64,000 bases of DNA from Lichenicola cladoniae (lineage in GTDB: Bacteria; Pseudomonadota; Alphaproteobacteria; Acetobacterales; Acetobacteraceae). The stretch spans positions 1 through 64,000 of the forward strand of contig NZ_CP053712.1 of NCBI RefSeq assembly GCF_013201075.1, in the 5' to 3' direction. Under the pieces are notes generated by a model. It was not told the DNA's origin and did not search any database. It saw nothing but the letters and a program-made list of their open reading frames with translations. Positions 19,195-27,860 of the stretch are shown one piece after another. The position numbers and the translations under genes were made by a program. Each line of letters starts with the position of its first letter. Within the stretch, counting starts at the first letter, position 1.

Positions 19195-19650
19195 TAAGCA
19201 TTTTGCGCTGCGTCGAGCGGTGCTGATCCAGCACCCGGCAGGCAAAGCGCTCCGAGACGTCCAGCGTCGCCGTCACGTGCTGCACGCACGCCCGACGACG
19301 AGCAGCGCCTAGTAGTTTCCCAACGCGGCTTGCTTCAACACCAGCTTCTCGAGCGTCAGGTCCGCTACCGCCCTACGCAGGCGGCCATTCTCCTGCTCCA
19401 GCAGCTTCAGCCGCTTCACCTGGTCCAACTTCAGGCCGCCATACTCGGCGCGCCACCGATAGTAGGTCGCCTCCGTCACCCCAATCGCCCGAACCGCTTC
19501 AGTCACCGGCTTGCCCTGTGCCGTCAGCACCTCGACCTGCCGCAGCTTGCCGACGATCTCCTCCGGCTTGTGATGCTTGCGCCCCATCTGATCCCCTCCA
19601 TATGCCCCGGAACTCTCATATCCGGCGGCCCACTTCTACGGGGGCAGGTC
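19195..19650 (-). mobile_element. IS3-family element, truncated by IS630
   Basis: Nearly identical to the first third of the complete IS3 element at 55429-56687: the left terminal repeat (GACCTGCCCCCGTAGAAGTG on the minus strand), orfA, and the beginning of orfB up to the TA where IS630 entered. The rest of orfB is absent. Confidence 0.85.
19309..19587 (-). CDS. IS3-family transposase OrfA
   Basis: A 92-residue helix-turn-helix protein (MGRKHHKPEEIVGKLRQVEV, TEATYYRWRAEYGG) with a leucine-rich coiled segment (LLEQENGRLRRAVADLTLEK). It differs from the intact copy at 55492 by three extra residues (KRLKLLEQ against KQLEQ). OrfA binds the IS ends but cannot transpose without OrfB, which is truncated here. 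Confidence 0.85.
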   Translation of the reverse strand: MGRKHHKPEEIVGKLRQVEVLTAQGKPVTEAVRAIGVTEATYYRWRAEYGGLKLDQVKRLKLLEQENGRLRRAVADLTLEKLVLKQAALGNY

Positions 19651-19769
19651 ACGCGCTCACCTTTACCAGATGCAGGTTCATCATTTCGTATCCCTCCGCT
19701 GAAGGCCGCCTGGGCGTGAATCTGTCGCCACCTTAAGTTGCTACTTTAGGTGGCGCTTGAGGTGTTTCG

Positions 19770-20180
19770 ATGGATGGCGTGATGGAGATCATCACCGGGC
19801 GTGAGGGTCGGCGGCGTTGGAGCACGGCAGATAAGCTGCGCATTGTTGCTGAGACGCAGGAGCCTGGTGTTGCGATCCGCGCTGTCGCGGCTCGCCATGA
19901 TATTTGCGAAAGCCTTCTGTTCACCTGGCGACGACAGGTGCGTGAGGGTGTGCTGAGGGCGGCGTCGGATATGGCGATGTTCATGCCGGTGCAGATGATC
20001 GGGGTGGCTCCCACGGAATCCATGCCATCCAATTCGGCACCGCACTCGGTAGCGCCGATGCGATCCGTGCCGACGTCCGGGCTCATCGAAATCGAGCTGG
20101 GCAATGGCCGACACGTCCGCGTTGGCAGCGACGTCAATCTCGGCGCGTTGCGGCGCGTGCTGGCGGCGCTGCGCGAGTGA
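19770..20180 (+). CDS. tnpA: IS66 accessory protein TnpA
   Basis: A 136-residue protein with an N-terminal helix-turn-helix (RRRWSTADKLRIVAETQEPG, ICESLLFTWRRQ) of the IS66 OrfA type. It ends 4 bp inside tnpB (overlapping GTGA), which couples translation. It is needed with TnpB and TnpC for IS66 movement. Confidence 0.88.
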   Translation: MDGVMEIITGREGRRRWSTADKLRIVAETQEPGVAIRAVAARHDICESLLFTWRRQVREGVLRAASDMAMFMPVQMIGVAPTESMPSNSAPHSVAPMRSVPTSGLIEIELGNGRHVRVGSDVNLGALRRVLAALRE

Positions 20181-20524
20181 TCCCGGTTTCGGCGAGCGTA
20201 CGGATCTGGATCGCGACGGGCCATACCGACATGCGCCGGGGCATGCGCGGTCTTGCTCTGCAGGTGCAGGAAGGGCTTGGCCGAGATCCATTTGCTGGGG
20301 ATGTTTTTGTTTTTAGGGGCCGCAGTGGTTCGCTGATCAAGGCGATCTGGCATGATGGCATCGGTTTGTCGCTCTATGCCAAGCGCCTGGATCGCGGGCG
20401 CTTCATTTGGCCGCAGACGGTGGATGGCGCAGTGCCGCTGACAGCGGCGCAGATGGGTTATTTGCTGGAGGCGATCGACTGGCGCAATCCGCGGCAGACA
20501 TGGCGTCCACAATCTGCAGGATAA
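20177..20524 (+). CDS. tnpB: IS66 accessory protein TnpB
   Basis: A 115-residue protein starting at GTG. It has the family wording WIATGHTDMRRGMRGLALQV, GDVFVFRGRSGSLIKAIWHDG and a C-terminal MGYLLEAIDWRNP. The exact activity of TnpB is unknown, but it is required for IS66 transposition. It overlaps the end of tnpA. Confidence 0.9.
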   Translation: MIPVSASVRIWIATGHTDMRRGMRGLALQVQEGLGRDPFAGDVFVFRGRSGSLIKAIWHDGIGLSLYAKRLDRGRFIWPQTVDGAVPLTAAQMGYLLEAIDWRNPRQTWRPQSAG

Positions 20525-20584
20525 TGGATCGGTAGCTGCCGAAAATAGTACCACGGCGGCTTGGTTCATGATTCAATCTTCGGC

Positions 20585-22228
20585 ATGGACGCCGAGTTTG
20601 CCGCACCGCCGGATGAGGTCGAGCTGCTCAAGGCAGCGCTCCTGGCAGCACGTGCCGACGTCGCCCGGGTCATAGCCGAGGCCCAAGCCCAGCAATCCAG
20701 CGACCAGGCGTTGATCGCCCACCTCAAGCTGCAGATTGAGAAACTGAACCGTGACCGCTTCGGACCACGCTCGGAGCGCACCGCCCGCCTGCTGGAGCAG
20801 ATGGAACTGCAGCTGGAAGAGCTGGAAGCATCGGCCACCGAGGACGAGCTGGCTGCCGAGGCCGCCGCGGCCAAGACTACAGCCGTCACCGGCTTTACCC
20901 GCAAGCGCCCGGCCCGGCGCCCGTTTCCCGAACACCTCCCTCGCGAGCGCGTCGTCATCGCAGGTCCGTCGGCCTGCGCCTGCTGCGGCGGCACACGCCT
21001 GTCCAGGCTGGGGGAGGACGTCACGGAGACCCTGGAGGTCGTCCCGCGCAGCTGGAAAGTCATCCAGCATGTGCGTGAGAAATTCTCCTGCCGCGATTGC
21101 GAGCGCATCAGTCAGCCCCCGGCGCCATTCCACGTGACGCCCCGCGGCTGGGCCGGACCGAACCTGCTGGCCATGATTCTGTTCGAGAAGTTCGGCCAGC
21201 ATCAGCCGCTCAACCGTCAGGCAGAACGCTATGCCCGCGAGGGTGTGGAGGTCAGCCTGTCGACGCTGGCCGACCAGGTCGGTGCCTGCACAACCGTGCT
21301 GATGCCGCTGTTTGGGCGCTTGGCTGCTCATGTCATGGCGGCAGAACGGCTGCATGGCGATGACACCACGGTGCCGGTGCTGGCCCGCGGCAAGACCGAC
21401 ATCGCCCGTCTGTGGGTCTACGTGCGCGACGATCGGCCGTTCGGTGGTCTCGCTCCGCCGGGTGCTGTGTTCCACTACTCGCGCGATCGCGGCGGCGAAC
21501 ACCCGCAAGGCCATCTGGCAGCCTACACCGGCATCCTGCAGGCAGATGCTTATGGCGGCTATGGCAAGCTCTATGAACCGGGACGCAAACCCGGGCCGAT
21601 CGTGGAAGCTGCCTGCTGGGCGCATGCGCGCCGGAAGTTTTTCGTGCTGGCCGACCTTGCGGGCAGCGCGCGCCGTGCGGCGCACGGCAAGGCCCCAGCG
21701 GTTCTGTCGCCAATCTGCCTGGAAGCCGTGCAACGCATCGACGCCCTGTTCGACATCGAACGCGACATCAACGGCCACAGTGCCGAGGAGCGCCGGGCGA
21801 TCCGGCAGGCCTCGTCACTTCCCCTGGTGATGGACCTGCAGGACTGGTTGGGTCAGCAGCGGGCTAAGCTCGCGCGTGGCAACGACATCGCCAAAGCCAT
21901 CGACTACATGCTGAAACGCTGGACGGCGTTTACCCGGTTTGCGGATGATGGACGGATCTGCCTCAGCAACAACGCGGCCGAACGCGCCCTGAGAGGCATC
22001 GCACTTGGGCGAAAATCCTGGCTGTTCTGTGGTTCGGATCGCGGCGGGCAGCGTGCCGCAATCATGTACAGCTTGATCGTCACGGCCAAGATGAACGACG
22101 TTGACCCGCAGGCTTGGCTGGCTGACGTGCTGGCCCGCATCGCGGAACATCCGGTGCAACGCCTCGATGATCTGCTGCCATGGCACTGGCTTAAATCAAA
22201 TACCGCCGCGATCGGCCACGCTGCCTGA
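20585..22228 (+). CDS. tnpC: IS66 transposase TnpC
   Basis: About 547 residues from the ATG at 20585 (MDAEFAAPPDEVELLKAALL); an upstream ATG at 20561 is possible. A coiled-coil N-terminus (LQIEKLNRDRFGPRSERTAR) is followed by a zinc-finger segment with CACCGG and CRDCE, then the DDE core: LHGDDTTVPVL, LQADAYGGY, ACWAHARRKF and the final Glu region CLSNNAAERALRGIALGRKSW. It is uninterrupted, which supports a functional element. Confidence 0.92.
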   Translation: MDAEFAAPPDEVELLKAALLAARADVARVIAEAQAQQSSDQALIAHLKLQIEKLNRDRFGPRSERTARLLEQMELQLEELEASATEDELAAEAAAAKTTAVTGFTRKRPARRPFPEHLPRERVVIAGPSACACCGGTRLSRLGEDVTETLEVVPRSWKVIQHVREKFSCRDCERISQPPAPFHVTPRGWAGPNLLAMILFEKFGQHQPLNRQAERYAREGVEVSLSTLADQVGACTTVLMPLFGRLAAHVMAAERLHGDDTTVPVLARGKTDIARLWVYVRDDRPFGGLAPPGAVFHYSRDRGGEHPQGHLAAYTGILQADAYGGYGKLYEPGRKPGPIVEAACWAHARRKFFVLADLAGSARRAAHGKAPAVLSPICLEAVQRIDALFDIERDINGHSAEERRAIRQASSLPLVMDLQDWLGQQRAKLARGNDIAKAIDYMLKRWTAFTRFADDGRICLSNNAAERALRGIALGRKSWLFCGSDRGGQRAAIMYSLIVTAKMNDVDPQAWLADVLARIAEHPVQRLDDLLPWHWLKSNTAAIGHAA

Positions 22229-22264
22229 TCAGACATGATGCCGCGGTGCTCAGCGGATGGTTAC

Positions 22265-23013
22265 ATCATTTCGGTATTGGCGGTCGGGGTAATCATCGCG
22301 GCACCAACGCCGCGCGCCGGGCAGATGGCCCCGAACAGATAAGCATTGTCGTGCCGGTTACCGCGCACCATCAATGGCCGTGATCCGATCGGCGCCCAGA
22401 TATACGCGTGGGTGCCTTTCTGGCCGACCCTGGCTTCGTCCTGAAACCAGATCTCTATCGGCGTATTTGCCGTGGTGCCGGTGAGCTTGGCATGCACCAG
22501 ACTGGCAAAGTTTTTTAAAAGTCGCTTCCGCTTCAGGGTTTTTCTTCGGATGCACCGGCCGCGGCTGGAGCCGGGTCAGGCCGAGTTCGCCGAGCCAGGC
22601 GCCGATCGTATTCTCATGCACCTCGATCGACCACAGGCGCGCTATTTCCGCCCGCAGGTCCACGCACCGCCACCGCACCACCTTGTAAATGGCGGGGTCG
22701 GGTCCCCGGATCACCAGCGCGCGCAGCTCTGCCTTCTGCGCCTCGCTCAGCCGCTGCTTCCGGCCAGGGCTCTTGCGCGACTTCAGGCCCTCGATGCCCG
22801 CCGAGTTGTAGCGATGCACCGATGCACCCAATCGCTCAGCGTCTGATGATCCATACCGTTGAGTGACGCTGCCTCACAACGGGACCAAGCTTCCAGCACC
22901 AAGGCTAGCGCAAGGATGCGGCGAACCTGTGCGCCGTCGGCGCTGTTAGCCGATGCTGCACGAAGCTCCGACGCTTTGAACTCATCCCGCGTGATCTTGA
23001 CCGGCGCGCCCAT
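22265..23013 (-). pseudogene. IS630-family transposase relic, frameshifted and split by IS66
   Basis: Three minus-strand pieces in different frames make one protein: MGAPVKITRDEFKASELRA (22783-23013), GIEGLKSRKSPGRKQRLSEA onward (22358-22831), and MHAKLTGTTANTPIEIWFQD to TPTANTEMM (22265-22497). The continuation MMNLHLVKVS lies beyond the IS66 element at about 19651-19687. At least two frameshifts plus the insertion make it inactive. It belongs to another IS630 branch than the element at 18094. The 112 bp after it are empty. Confidence 0.85.
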
Positions 23014-23125
23014 GCCCTGCTCCTGCCTGCGAATCGTGATACCGCGCGATCGAGTCAGAAATCAGGGCCGATGGGAATCCCTCCACCCAGAGAGTCAGTG
23101 TCATCCGGAATTGGTATAAGCCGCC

Positions 23126-24526
23126 TCAATCGGCCGAGGCGAGCATATGCCGCAGGAAGCTCAGGAACCGTGGCTGGCTGGCGTGAGCAACATTGATACG
23201 GATGGCGGCGGGGCGGCGAAGGGCGCGTTCGGGACTAAAGACGCCGCCCGGGGCGAGAAAAATGCCGTCCGCTGCCGCATGGCGGCAAAGGAGCAGCTCA
23301 TCCAGGGCGAGTGGTAGCTCAGCCCAGAGATAGAAGCCGCCGTCACGCGGGTGAGCGAGCTTCAAGCCCACGCGCTCCAGGTCCACAATCGCCTTGGTCG
23401 TCACCTCCTGCACGCGGGCGCGTAGGCGCCTGAGGTGGCGCTGATAGTGGCCGTCGGCAATCAGGTCGAAGACGAAGTGTTCCACATGGTCCGAGGTGGC
23501 GACGACGGTGAGCAGCTTGAGGTCGGCGAGGCCCTGGGCAAGAGCCGGGCTCGAGGCAACGAAGCCAACACGCAGCGACGCGGACAAGGTTTTCGCGAAG
23601 GTGCCGACGTAGAGTACGCGCTTCAGGCCGTCTAGGGCGGCGAGGCGGGGGCGGGCGGGCGAGACAATGTCGGCGAAGGCGTCGTCCTCGACGATGGCGA
23701 AGCCGTGCCGCTCGGCGGCCTGCAGCACGCCGTAGGCGACCGGCAGCGACAGGGTGCCGCCGGTCGGATTGTGGGCAAGCGATTGGGTAAAAAAGAGCTT
23801 GGGGCGGACCTTCGCAAGGTTGTCTGCGAGGTCGGCAAGGTCCGGTCCGTCGGGGCGTCGGCGGATGCCGACCATGCGAACCTTGGCGAGGCGCAGTTTG
23901 CCAAACAGCGGATAGTAGCCGGGATCGTCGACGAACACTACGTCGCCGGGCTCGAGCAGGTGGCGGATGATGAGGTCGAGTGCATGGTTCGCGCCCTGGG
24001 TGAGCAGTACCTGCTCGGGCGCGCAGACGACCGAGCGTTCGGCGAGCGACAGGCAGATGCGCTCGCGCAACGGCAAGTAGCCCCAGGAGCTGCCATAGCC
24101 GAACTCGATGCCGGCATGCGAGTGAGCGCGGCGGAACTGCAAGCCTAGTTTGGAGCCGGCCATCCAGGAGGCGGGCGGACGGCCGTCGCCGGGTCGGACA
24201 TCGTAGTGATGGTCGAGTTGCTCGCGCAGGAGCGAGACGAGATCGAGCGCCTCGGCGACGTGCGGCGAGGGTCTGGATTGGGCGAGCCTGGCGCCGGCGG
24301 CGACGAAATAGCCGGAGCCGGGCCGCGCCTCCAGATGGCCGAGGCCGACCAGGCGGTCATAGGCCTCGGCCACTGTGTTCTTGGACACGGCATGGTCGAC
24401 CGCGGCCTGGCGGACGGAGGCGATACGCTCGCCGGGCTTGAGCAGGCCCGCCTCGATCATCCGGCGGAAGCGCTCGACGATCCCGTCGATGCGCGTAGTC
24501 GGCCGATCTCCGCTTGTCTGCTCCAT
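23126..24526 (-). CDS. MocR-type GntR regulator with aminotransferase domain
   Basis: A 466-residue two-domain regulator. Residues 1-75 form a GntR winged helix (IVERFRRMIEAGLLKPGERI, VSKNTVAEAYDRLVGLGHLE). The rest is a fold-type I aminotransferase domain with the PLP-lysine segment YVGTFAKTLSASLRVGFV and the VDDPGYYPL and QSLAHNPTGG motifs. MocR proteins use PLP and a small effector to control a neighbouring operon. It is divergent from the HMG-CoA reductase gene (153-bp gap), so it is the likely regulator of the mevalonate cluster. The gap contains ACCGG repeats that could be operator sites, but I cannot define them. Confidence 0.88.
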   Translation of the reverse strand: MEQTSGDRPTTRIDGIVERFRRMIEAGLLKPGERIASVRQAAVDHAVSKNTVAEAYDRLVGLGHLEARPGSGYFVAAGARLAQSRPSPHVAEALDLVSLLREQLDHHYDVRPGDGRPPASWMAGSKLGLQFRRAHSHAGIEFGYGSSWGYLPLRERICLSLAERSVVCAPEQVLLTQGANHALDLIIRHLLEPGDVVFVDDPGYYPLFGKLRLAKVRMVGIRRRPDGPDLADLADNLAKVRPKLFFTQSLAHNPTGGTLSLPVAYGVLQAAERHGFAIVEDDAFADIVSPARPRLAALDGLKRVLYVGTFAKTLSASLRVGFVASSPALAQGLADLKLLTVVATSDHVEHFVFDLIADGHYQRHLRRLRARVQEVTTKAIVDLERVGLKLAHPRDGGFYLWAELPLALDELLLCRHAAADGIFLAPGGVFSPERALRRPAAIRINVAHASQPRFLSFLRHMLASAD

Positions 24527-24679
24527 CGGTGTCCCGCTCGTTTGGCCGGTACGCGGCCGGCGAAAAATGCGTTATCCGTCCCTTGCCGCCGGGGTCGGGA
24601 CCGGACCAGTTTCGTTTGCTGTACCGGTAGACACAAGCCAGCGGAATAGCCTGGCATGCCGGGACGGGCGGAGGACACA

Positions 24680-25957
24680 ATGGCTCAGGATGCCAGCTCC
24701 CGCATCAGCGGGTTCCACAAAATGTCGCCGGACGAGCGGCGCGACACCGTCCAACGCGTCGCTGGACTCGATGCGGCGGCGGTCGGGCAGCTCGGCAAGC
24801 CGGGAAACCTGGAAGGCCATGTCGCCGACCACATGATCGAAAACATGGTGGCGACGTTCGCGATCCCCGTCGGCATCGCGACCAACATGCGCGTCGATGG
24901 ACGCGATGTGCTGGTGCCGATGGCGACCGAGGAATCCTCCGTCGTCGCCGCGGTCTGTAACTCGGCGCGGCAGTGCTACGAAGCGGGCGGGTTCACGACC
25001 TCGGTTTCGGGCGGCGAGATGATCGCGCAGGTACAGCTCGTCGATGTCTCTGATCCGCAGGCAGCGCGTATCCGCATTCTCGAGCGCAAGGCGGAGGTGG
25101 CGGCGCTGTGCGATGCATGCGACCCGATGCTGGTGCGGCTTGGCGGCGGCTTTCGCGACCTCGAGGTGCGGATCGTGGCCGCCGAGAGCGGGGCGATGGT
25201 GGTGACCCACCTGATCGTCGACACCCGCGACGCGATGGGGGCGAACACCGTGAACACCATGGCCGAGCGGCTGGCGCCGTTCATCGAGGAGTGGGGGGGC
25301 GGCAAGGTCTCCCTGCGCATCCTGTCCAACCTCGCCGACCGCCGGCTGGCCCGCGCCCGGGCTACTTGGCCGCTGGCGGCGATCGGCGGGGCTGGGGTGC
25401 GGGACAGCATGATCGCGGCCTACCGGTTCGCTGCCGCCGACCCGTATCGGGCGGCGACGCACAACAAGGGGGTGATGAACGGCGTCTCCGCCGTGGTGCT
25501 CGCGACCGGTAACGACACCCGCGCGGTTGAGGCCGGCGCCCATGCCTATGCGGCGCGCGACGGCCGCTACACCAGCCTCACAACCTGGGAGGCGGCCGCC
25601 GACGGGTCGCTCGTCGGCGCGATCGAGCTGCCCATGGCGGTGGGCTTGGTCGGCGGGGCGACCAAGATCCATCCGACGGCGCAGGCGTGCCTGGCGATCC
25701 TCGGCGTCGACACGGCGGCGGGGCTGGCACGGGTCATCGCCGCGGTAGGGCTGGCGCAGAACTTCGGCGCGATGAAGGCGCTGGTGACGGTCGGCATCCA
25801 GCAGGGCCACATGGGGCTGCACGCCAACAACGTGGCGATCGCGGTCGGTGCGGTCGGCGACGAGGTCGGGGCGCTGGCGGCAATCCTGGTCGAGCGGCGA
25901 CAGGTGCGCCAGGACGTGGCGGCGGCGGAGCTGGACAGGTTGCGCACCCGTGGCTGA
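24680..25957 (+). CDS. mvaA: degradative (class II) hydroxymethylglutaryl-CoA reductase
   Basis: A 425-residue enzyme from the ATG at 24680, which follows a GGAGGA site. Class II motifs are visible: ENMVATFAIPVGIATNMRVD near residue 55, ESSVVAA, the nucleotide-binding DTRDAMGANTVNTMAE, and the C-terminal catalytic-His segment GIQQGHMGLHANN. In this class the enzyme usually works in the oxidative direction, mevalonate plus CoA to HMG-CoA. An HMG-CoA lyase gene downstream supports the catabolic reading. It overlaps the next gene by 8 bp, so the operon begins here. The length fits Pseudomonas mevalonii-type MvaA. Confidence 0.93.
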   Translation: MAQDASSRISGFHKMSPDERRDTVQRVAGLDAAAVGQLGKPGNLEGHVADHMIENMVATFAIPVGIATNMRVDGRDVLVPMATEESSVVAAVCNSARQCYEAGGFTTSVSGGEMIAQVQLVDVSDPQAARIRILERKAEVAALCDACDPMLVRLGGGFRDLEVRIVAAESGAMVVTHLIVDTRDAMGANTVNTMAERLAPFIEEWGGGKVSLRILSNLADRRLARARATWPLAAIGGAGVRDSMIAAYRFAAADPYRAATHNKGVMNGVSAVVLATGNDTRAVEAGAHAYAARDGRYTSLTTWEAAADGSLVGAIELPMAVGLVGGATKIHPTAQACLAILGVDTAAGLARVIAAVGLAQNFGAMKALVTVGIQQGHMGLHANNVAIAVGAVGDEVGALAAILVERRQVRQDVAAAELDRLRTRG

Positions 25958-26435
25958 CGCGGTGACCAGGCTCGACACCGTCCCGGACATGCAACGGCAC
26001 GGGCCGCTCGCTGAGTTGTGGGGCGACACCCTCGACCTCAACCATCTCGGCAAGTCGGTGGTGATCGGCGGCACGGTGAGCCTCGCCTGCTTCCTGCTCG
26101 CCGATCGGCTGCTGCTCGGCATCGCCCCTACGCCTCAGCTTGCACGTACCTACGCCATGCTGGCGGGACTGGTCGGCTGCCTGATCGGCGGGGCGATCTG
26201 CGCCAGATTGTTCGCGCCGAAGCGCACGCTCATCGAGCAGTCGGCGAACCTGGCTTGGCGCGAGGAGGCGATGGCCGAGCTCGTGCTCGAGACCGGCTGG
26301 ACGGGGTCAGCGTTGGACCTTTCGGCACCAGTCGCGCGCGAACTGCGTGAGCTCGGGCTTTATGAGCTGTTTGCGCAAGGGCTTTCAGGCGATGCGGCGG
26401 GTGACCCGAAGCCGATCCCGCGGCCGGGCGCATGA
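25950..26435 (+). CDS. small two-segment membrane protein of the mevalonate transporter
   Basis: A 161-residue protein starting at a GTG that overlaps the mvaA stop (GTGGCTGA). It has two hydrophobic segments, VVIGGTVSLACFLLADRLLL and AMLAGLVGCLIGGAICARLF, and charged soluble ends. It overlaps the following TctA-like permease by 4 bp. TctB subunits of tripartite tricarboxylate transporters normally have four membrane helices, so this is not a standard TctB. The position suggests an accessory subunit of the permease. I do not recognise a named family. Confidence 0.7.
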   Translation: MADAVTRLDTVPDMQRHGPLAELWGDTLDLNHLGKSVVIGGTVSLACFLLADRLLLGIAPTPQLARTYAMLAGLVGCLIGGAICARLFAPKRTLIEQSANLAWREEAMAELVLETGWTGSALDLSAPVARELRELGLYELFAQGLSGDAAGDPKPIPRPGA

Positions 26436-27823
26436 CCGTCGGATTGTTGCAACAGGTCCTGGTCGCGATCGGGATGGGGCTGCTCGGCGCGGTGCTATTT
26501 AGCGCGATCGGCTTGGTTTCTGGCACCGACGAGACGACCACCATCGCGCCGGTGACGCTGCTCGTGGTGCTGCTCGGGGTACCGCCGGCGGGAGTGTTCA
26601 CTTTCTGGCTTGCGAGCGCGGTTGCCAAGCACATGACCCACGCGATCCCGACAGCGCTGCTCGGCATTCCGGGCGACACCATGGCGGTGCCGCTGATGCA
26701 GCAGGCGACGGCGCTGCGCAATCTCGGCGTGCCGCACGTCGCGCTTCGCAAGATGATCTCCGGCGGCATCATCGCCGCGTTCATCGCGGTGCCGCTGGCG
26801 GTGCTGTTCGCGGTGTTACTGGCGCCGTTCGGGTCGCTAATCACGCGGGCGGCGCCATCGTTGTTCCTGTTTGCGGCGGTTGCGGTCGCCTGGCTCTCGG
26901 CCGGGCGATGGGCATCGGTCGTGGCCTTGGTGCCGTTCGTGCTGGTGATCGTGGCGTTGCAGACGTTTACCGTCAGCCACGGCATCAAGCTTAGCGTCAG
27001 CTACTTCCTCGGCATTGCAATCGGGCCGCTGATCACGGACTTGGTGCTGGTGCTCGCACCGGCGGAGCGGGCGCGTATGCGGCGCGACCGACCGCGCAGC
27101 TTCGCGCTCGCGCCAGATGTGAAGGCGTGGGGCGGTTATTTTCCTAACCCGTTCCGGGTGCTTGACAAAGTACAGGTCGGCTGGACGATGCTGACCGCGG
27201 CGGTTTGCTCGGCCACCTTTGTGTTCAGTCCAGTCGCGATGACCGTCATCATGGGCGAAATCGTTGGTTCCAGGATCAAGCATCCCTACCATCGGTTGAC
27301 CACTGTGGTGGCGGTTCGAAATGGAGTGACCGAGGCGACCTATATCGCGGAGGCGCTGATCCCGCTTATAGCATTTGGACTGCCACTAAGTCCGGTTGCG
27401 GCAGGGCCGGCGGCGCCGCTGTTCAATGCGCCGCCGCGCTTCACGGTCAACGCCGGCTCGGGGCAGGCGAATAACTTGCACACCCTACTCTCTGCCTGGG
27501 ACTTCCTGGGCTACGGATTGCTCGCCGTCGCGCTGGCCTCGCTTGTCGCCTACCCGTTTGTGATGAACTACGCCCGCAGTTCCGCCGCCTTTGTCGCTCG
27601 GCGGCTGAGCCACGAAGCGATCATCGCCACCTTCGTCGGCTTGGTGCTGGTGATTGGCGTGTGGGAGGGCGGGATTCTGGCGCTCTTGGTCATCCTCGCG
27701 GTCGGGCTGATCGGTGGGCTGCTGTATCGCACCCTCGGGCTCAACACCGGCGTGCAGTTCATGGGCTACTATGTCGCGGTCCTGAGCGTGCCGGCGCTGG
27801 TGAAGCTGCTCTCAGGGCATTAA
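26432..27823 (+). CDS. TctA-family large permease subunit
   Basis: A 463-residue membrane protein with about 10-12 hydrophobic segments. TctA signatures are present: SGTDETTTIAPVTLLVVLLG, GVFTFWLASAVAKHMTHAIP, LLGIPGDTMAVPLMQQATAL and HVALRKMISGG. Tripartite tricarboxylate transporters import carboxylates with a separate periplasmic binding protein (TctC), which is not encoded here. Sitting between HMG-CoA reductase and lyase genes, it most likely imports mevalonate or a related hydroxy acid. This is inference from context. Confidence 0.85.
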   Translation: MTVGLLQQVLVAIGMGLLGAVLFSAIGLVSGTDETTTIAPVTLLVVLLGVPPAGVFTFWLASAVAKHMTHAIPTALLGIPGDTMAVPLMQQATALRNLGVPHVALRKMISGGIIAAFIAVPLAVLFAVLLAPFGSLITRAAPSLFLFAAVAVAWLSAGRWASVVALVPFVLVIVALQTFTVSHGIKLSVSYFLGIAIGPLITDLVLVLAPAERARMRRDRPRSFALAPDVKAWGGYFPNPFRVLDKVQVGWTMLTAAVCSATFVFSPVAMTVIMGEIVGSRIKHPYHRLTTVVAVRNGVTEATYIAEALIPLIAFGLPLSPVAAGPAAPLFNAPPRFTVNAGSGQANNLHTLLSAWDFLGYGLLAVALASLVAYPFVMNYARSSAAFVARRLSHEAIIATFVGLVLVIGVWEGGILALLVILAVGLIGGLLYRTLGLNTGVQFMGYYVAVLSVPALVKLLSGH

Positions 27824-27860
27824 GGCCACACTTGGCTAACGCCTCCCAAGCAGAGGAACA

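Larger units (their letters stand above)
19688..22264 (+). mobile_element. IS66-family element with perfect 8-bp target duplication
   Basis: The ends are GTATCCCTCCGCTGA on the left and, inverted, GTAACCATCCGCTGA on the right. The octamer ATCATTTC occurs immediately outside both ends (19680-19687 and 22265-22272), the 8-bp duplication typical of IS66. It splits an IS630-type transposase gene whose two halves read together across the duplication. All three genes are intact, so this looks like the youngest insertion in the nest. Confidence 0.93.
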
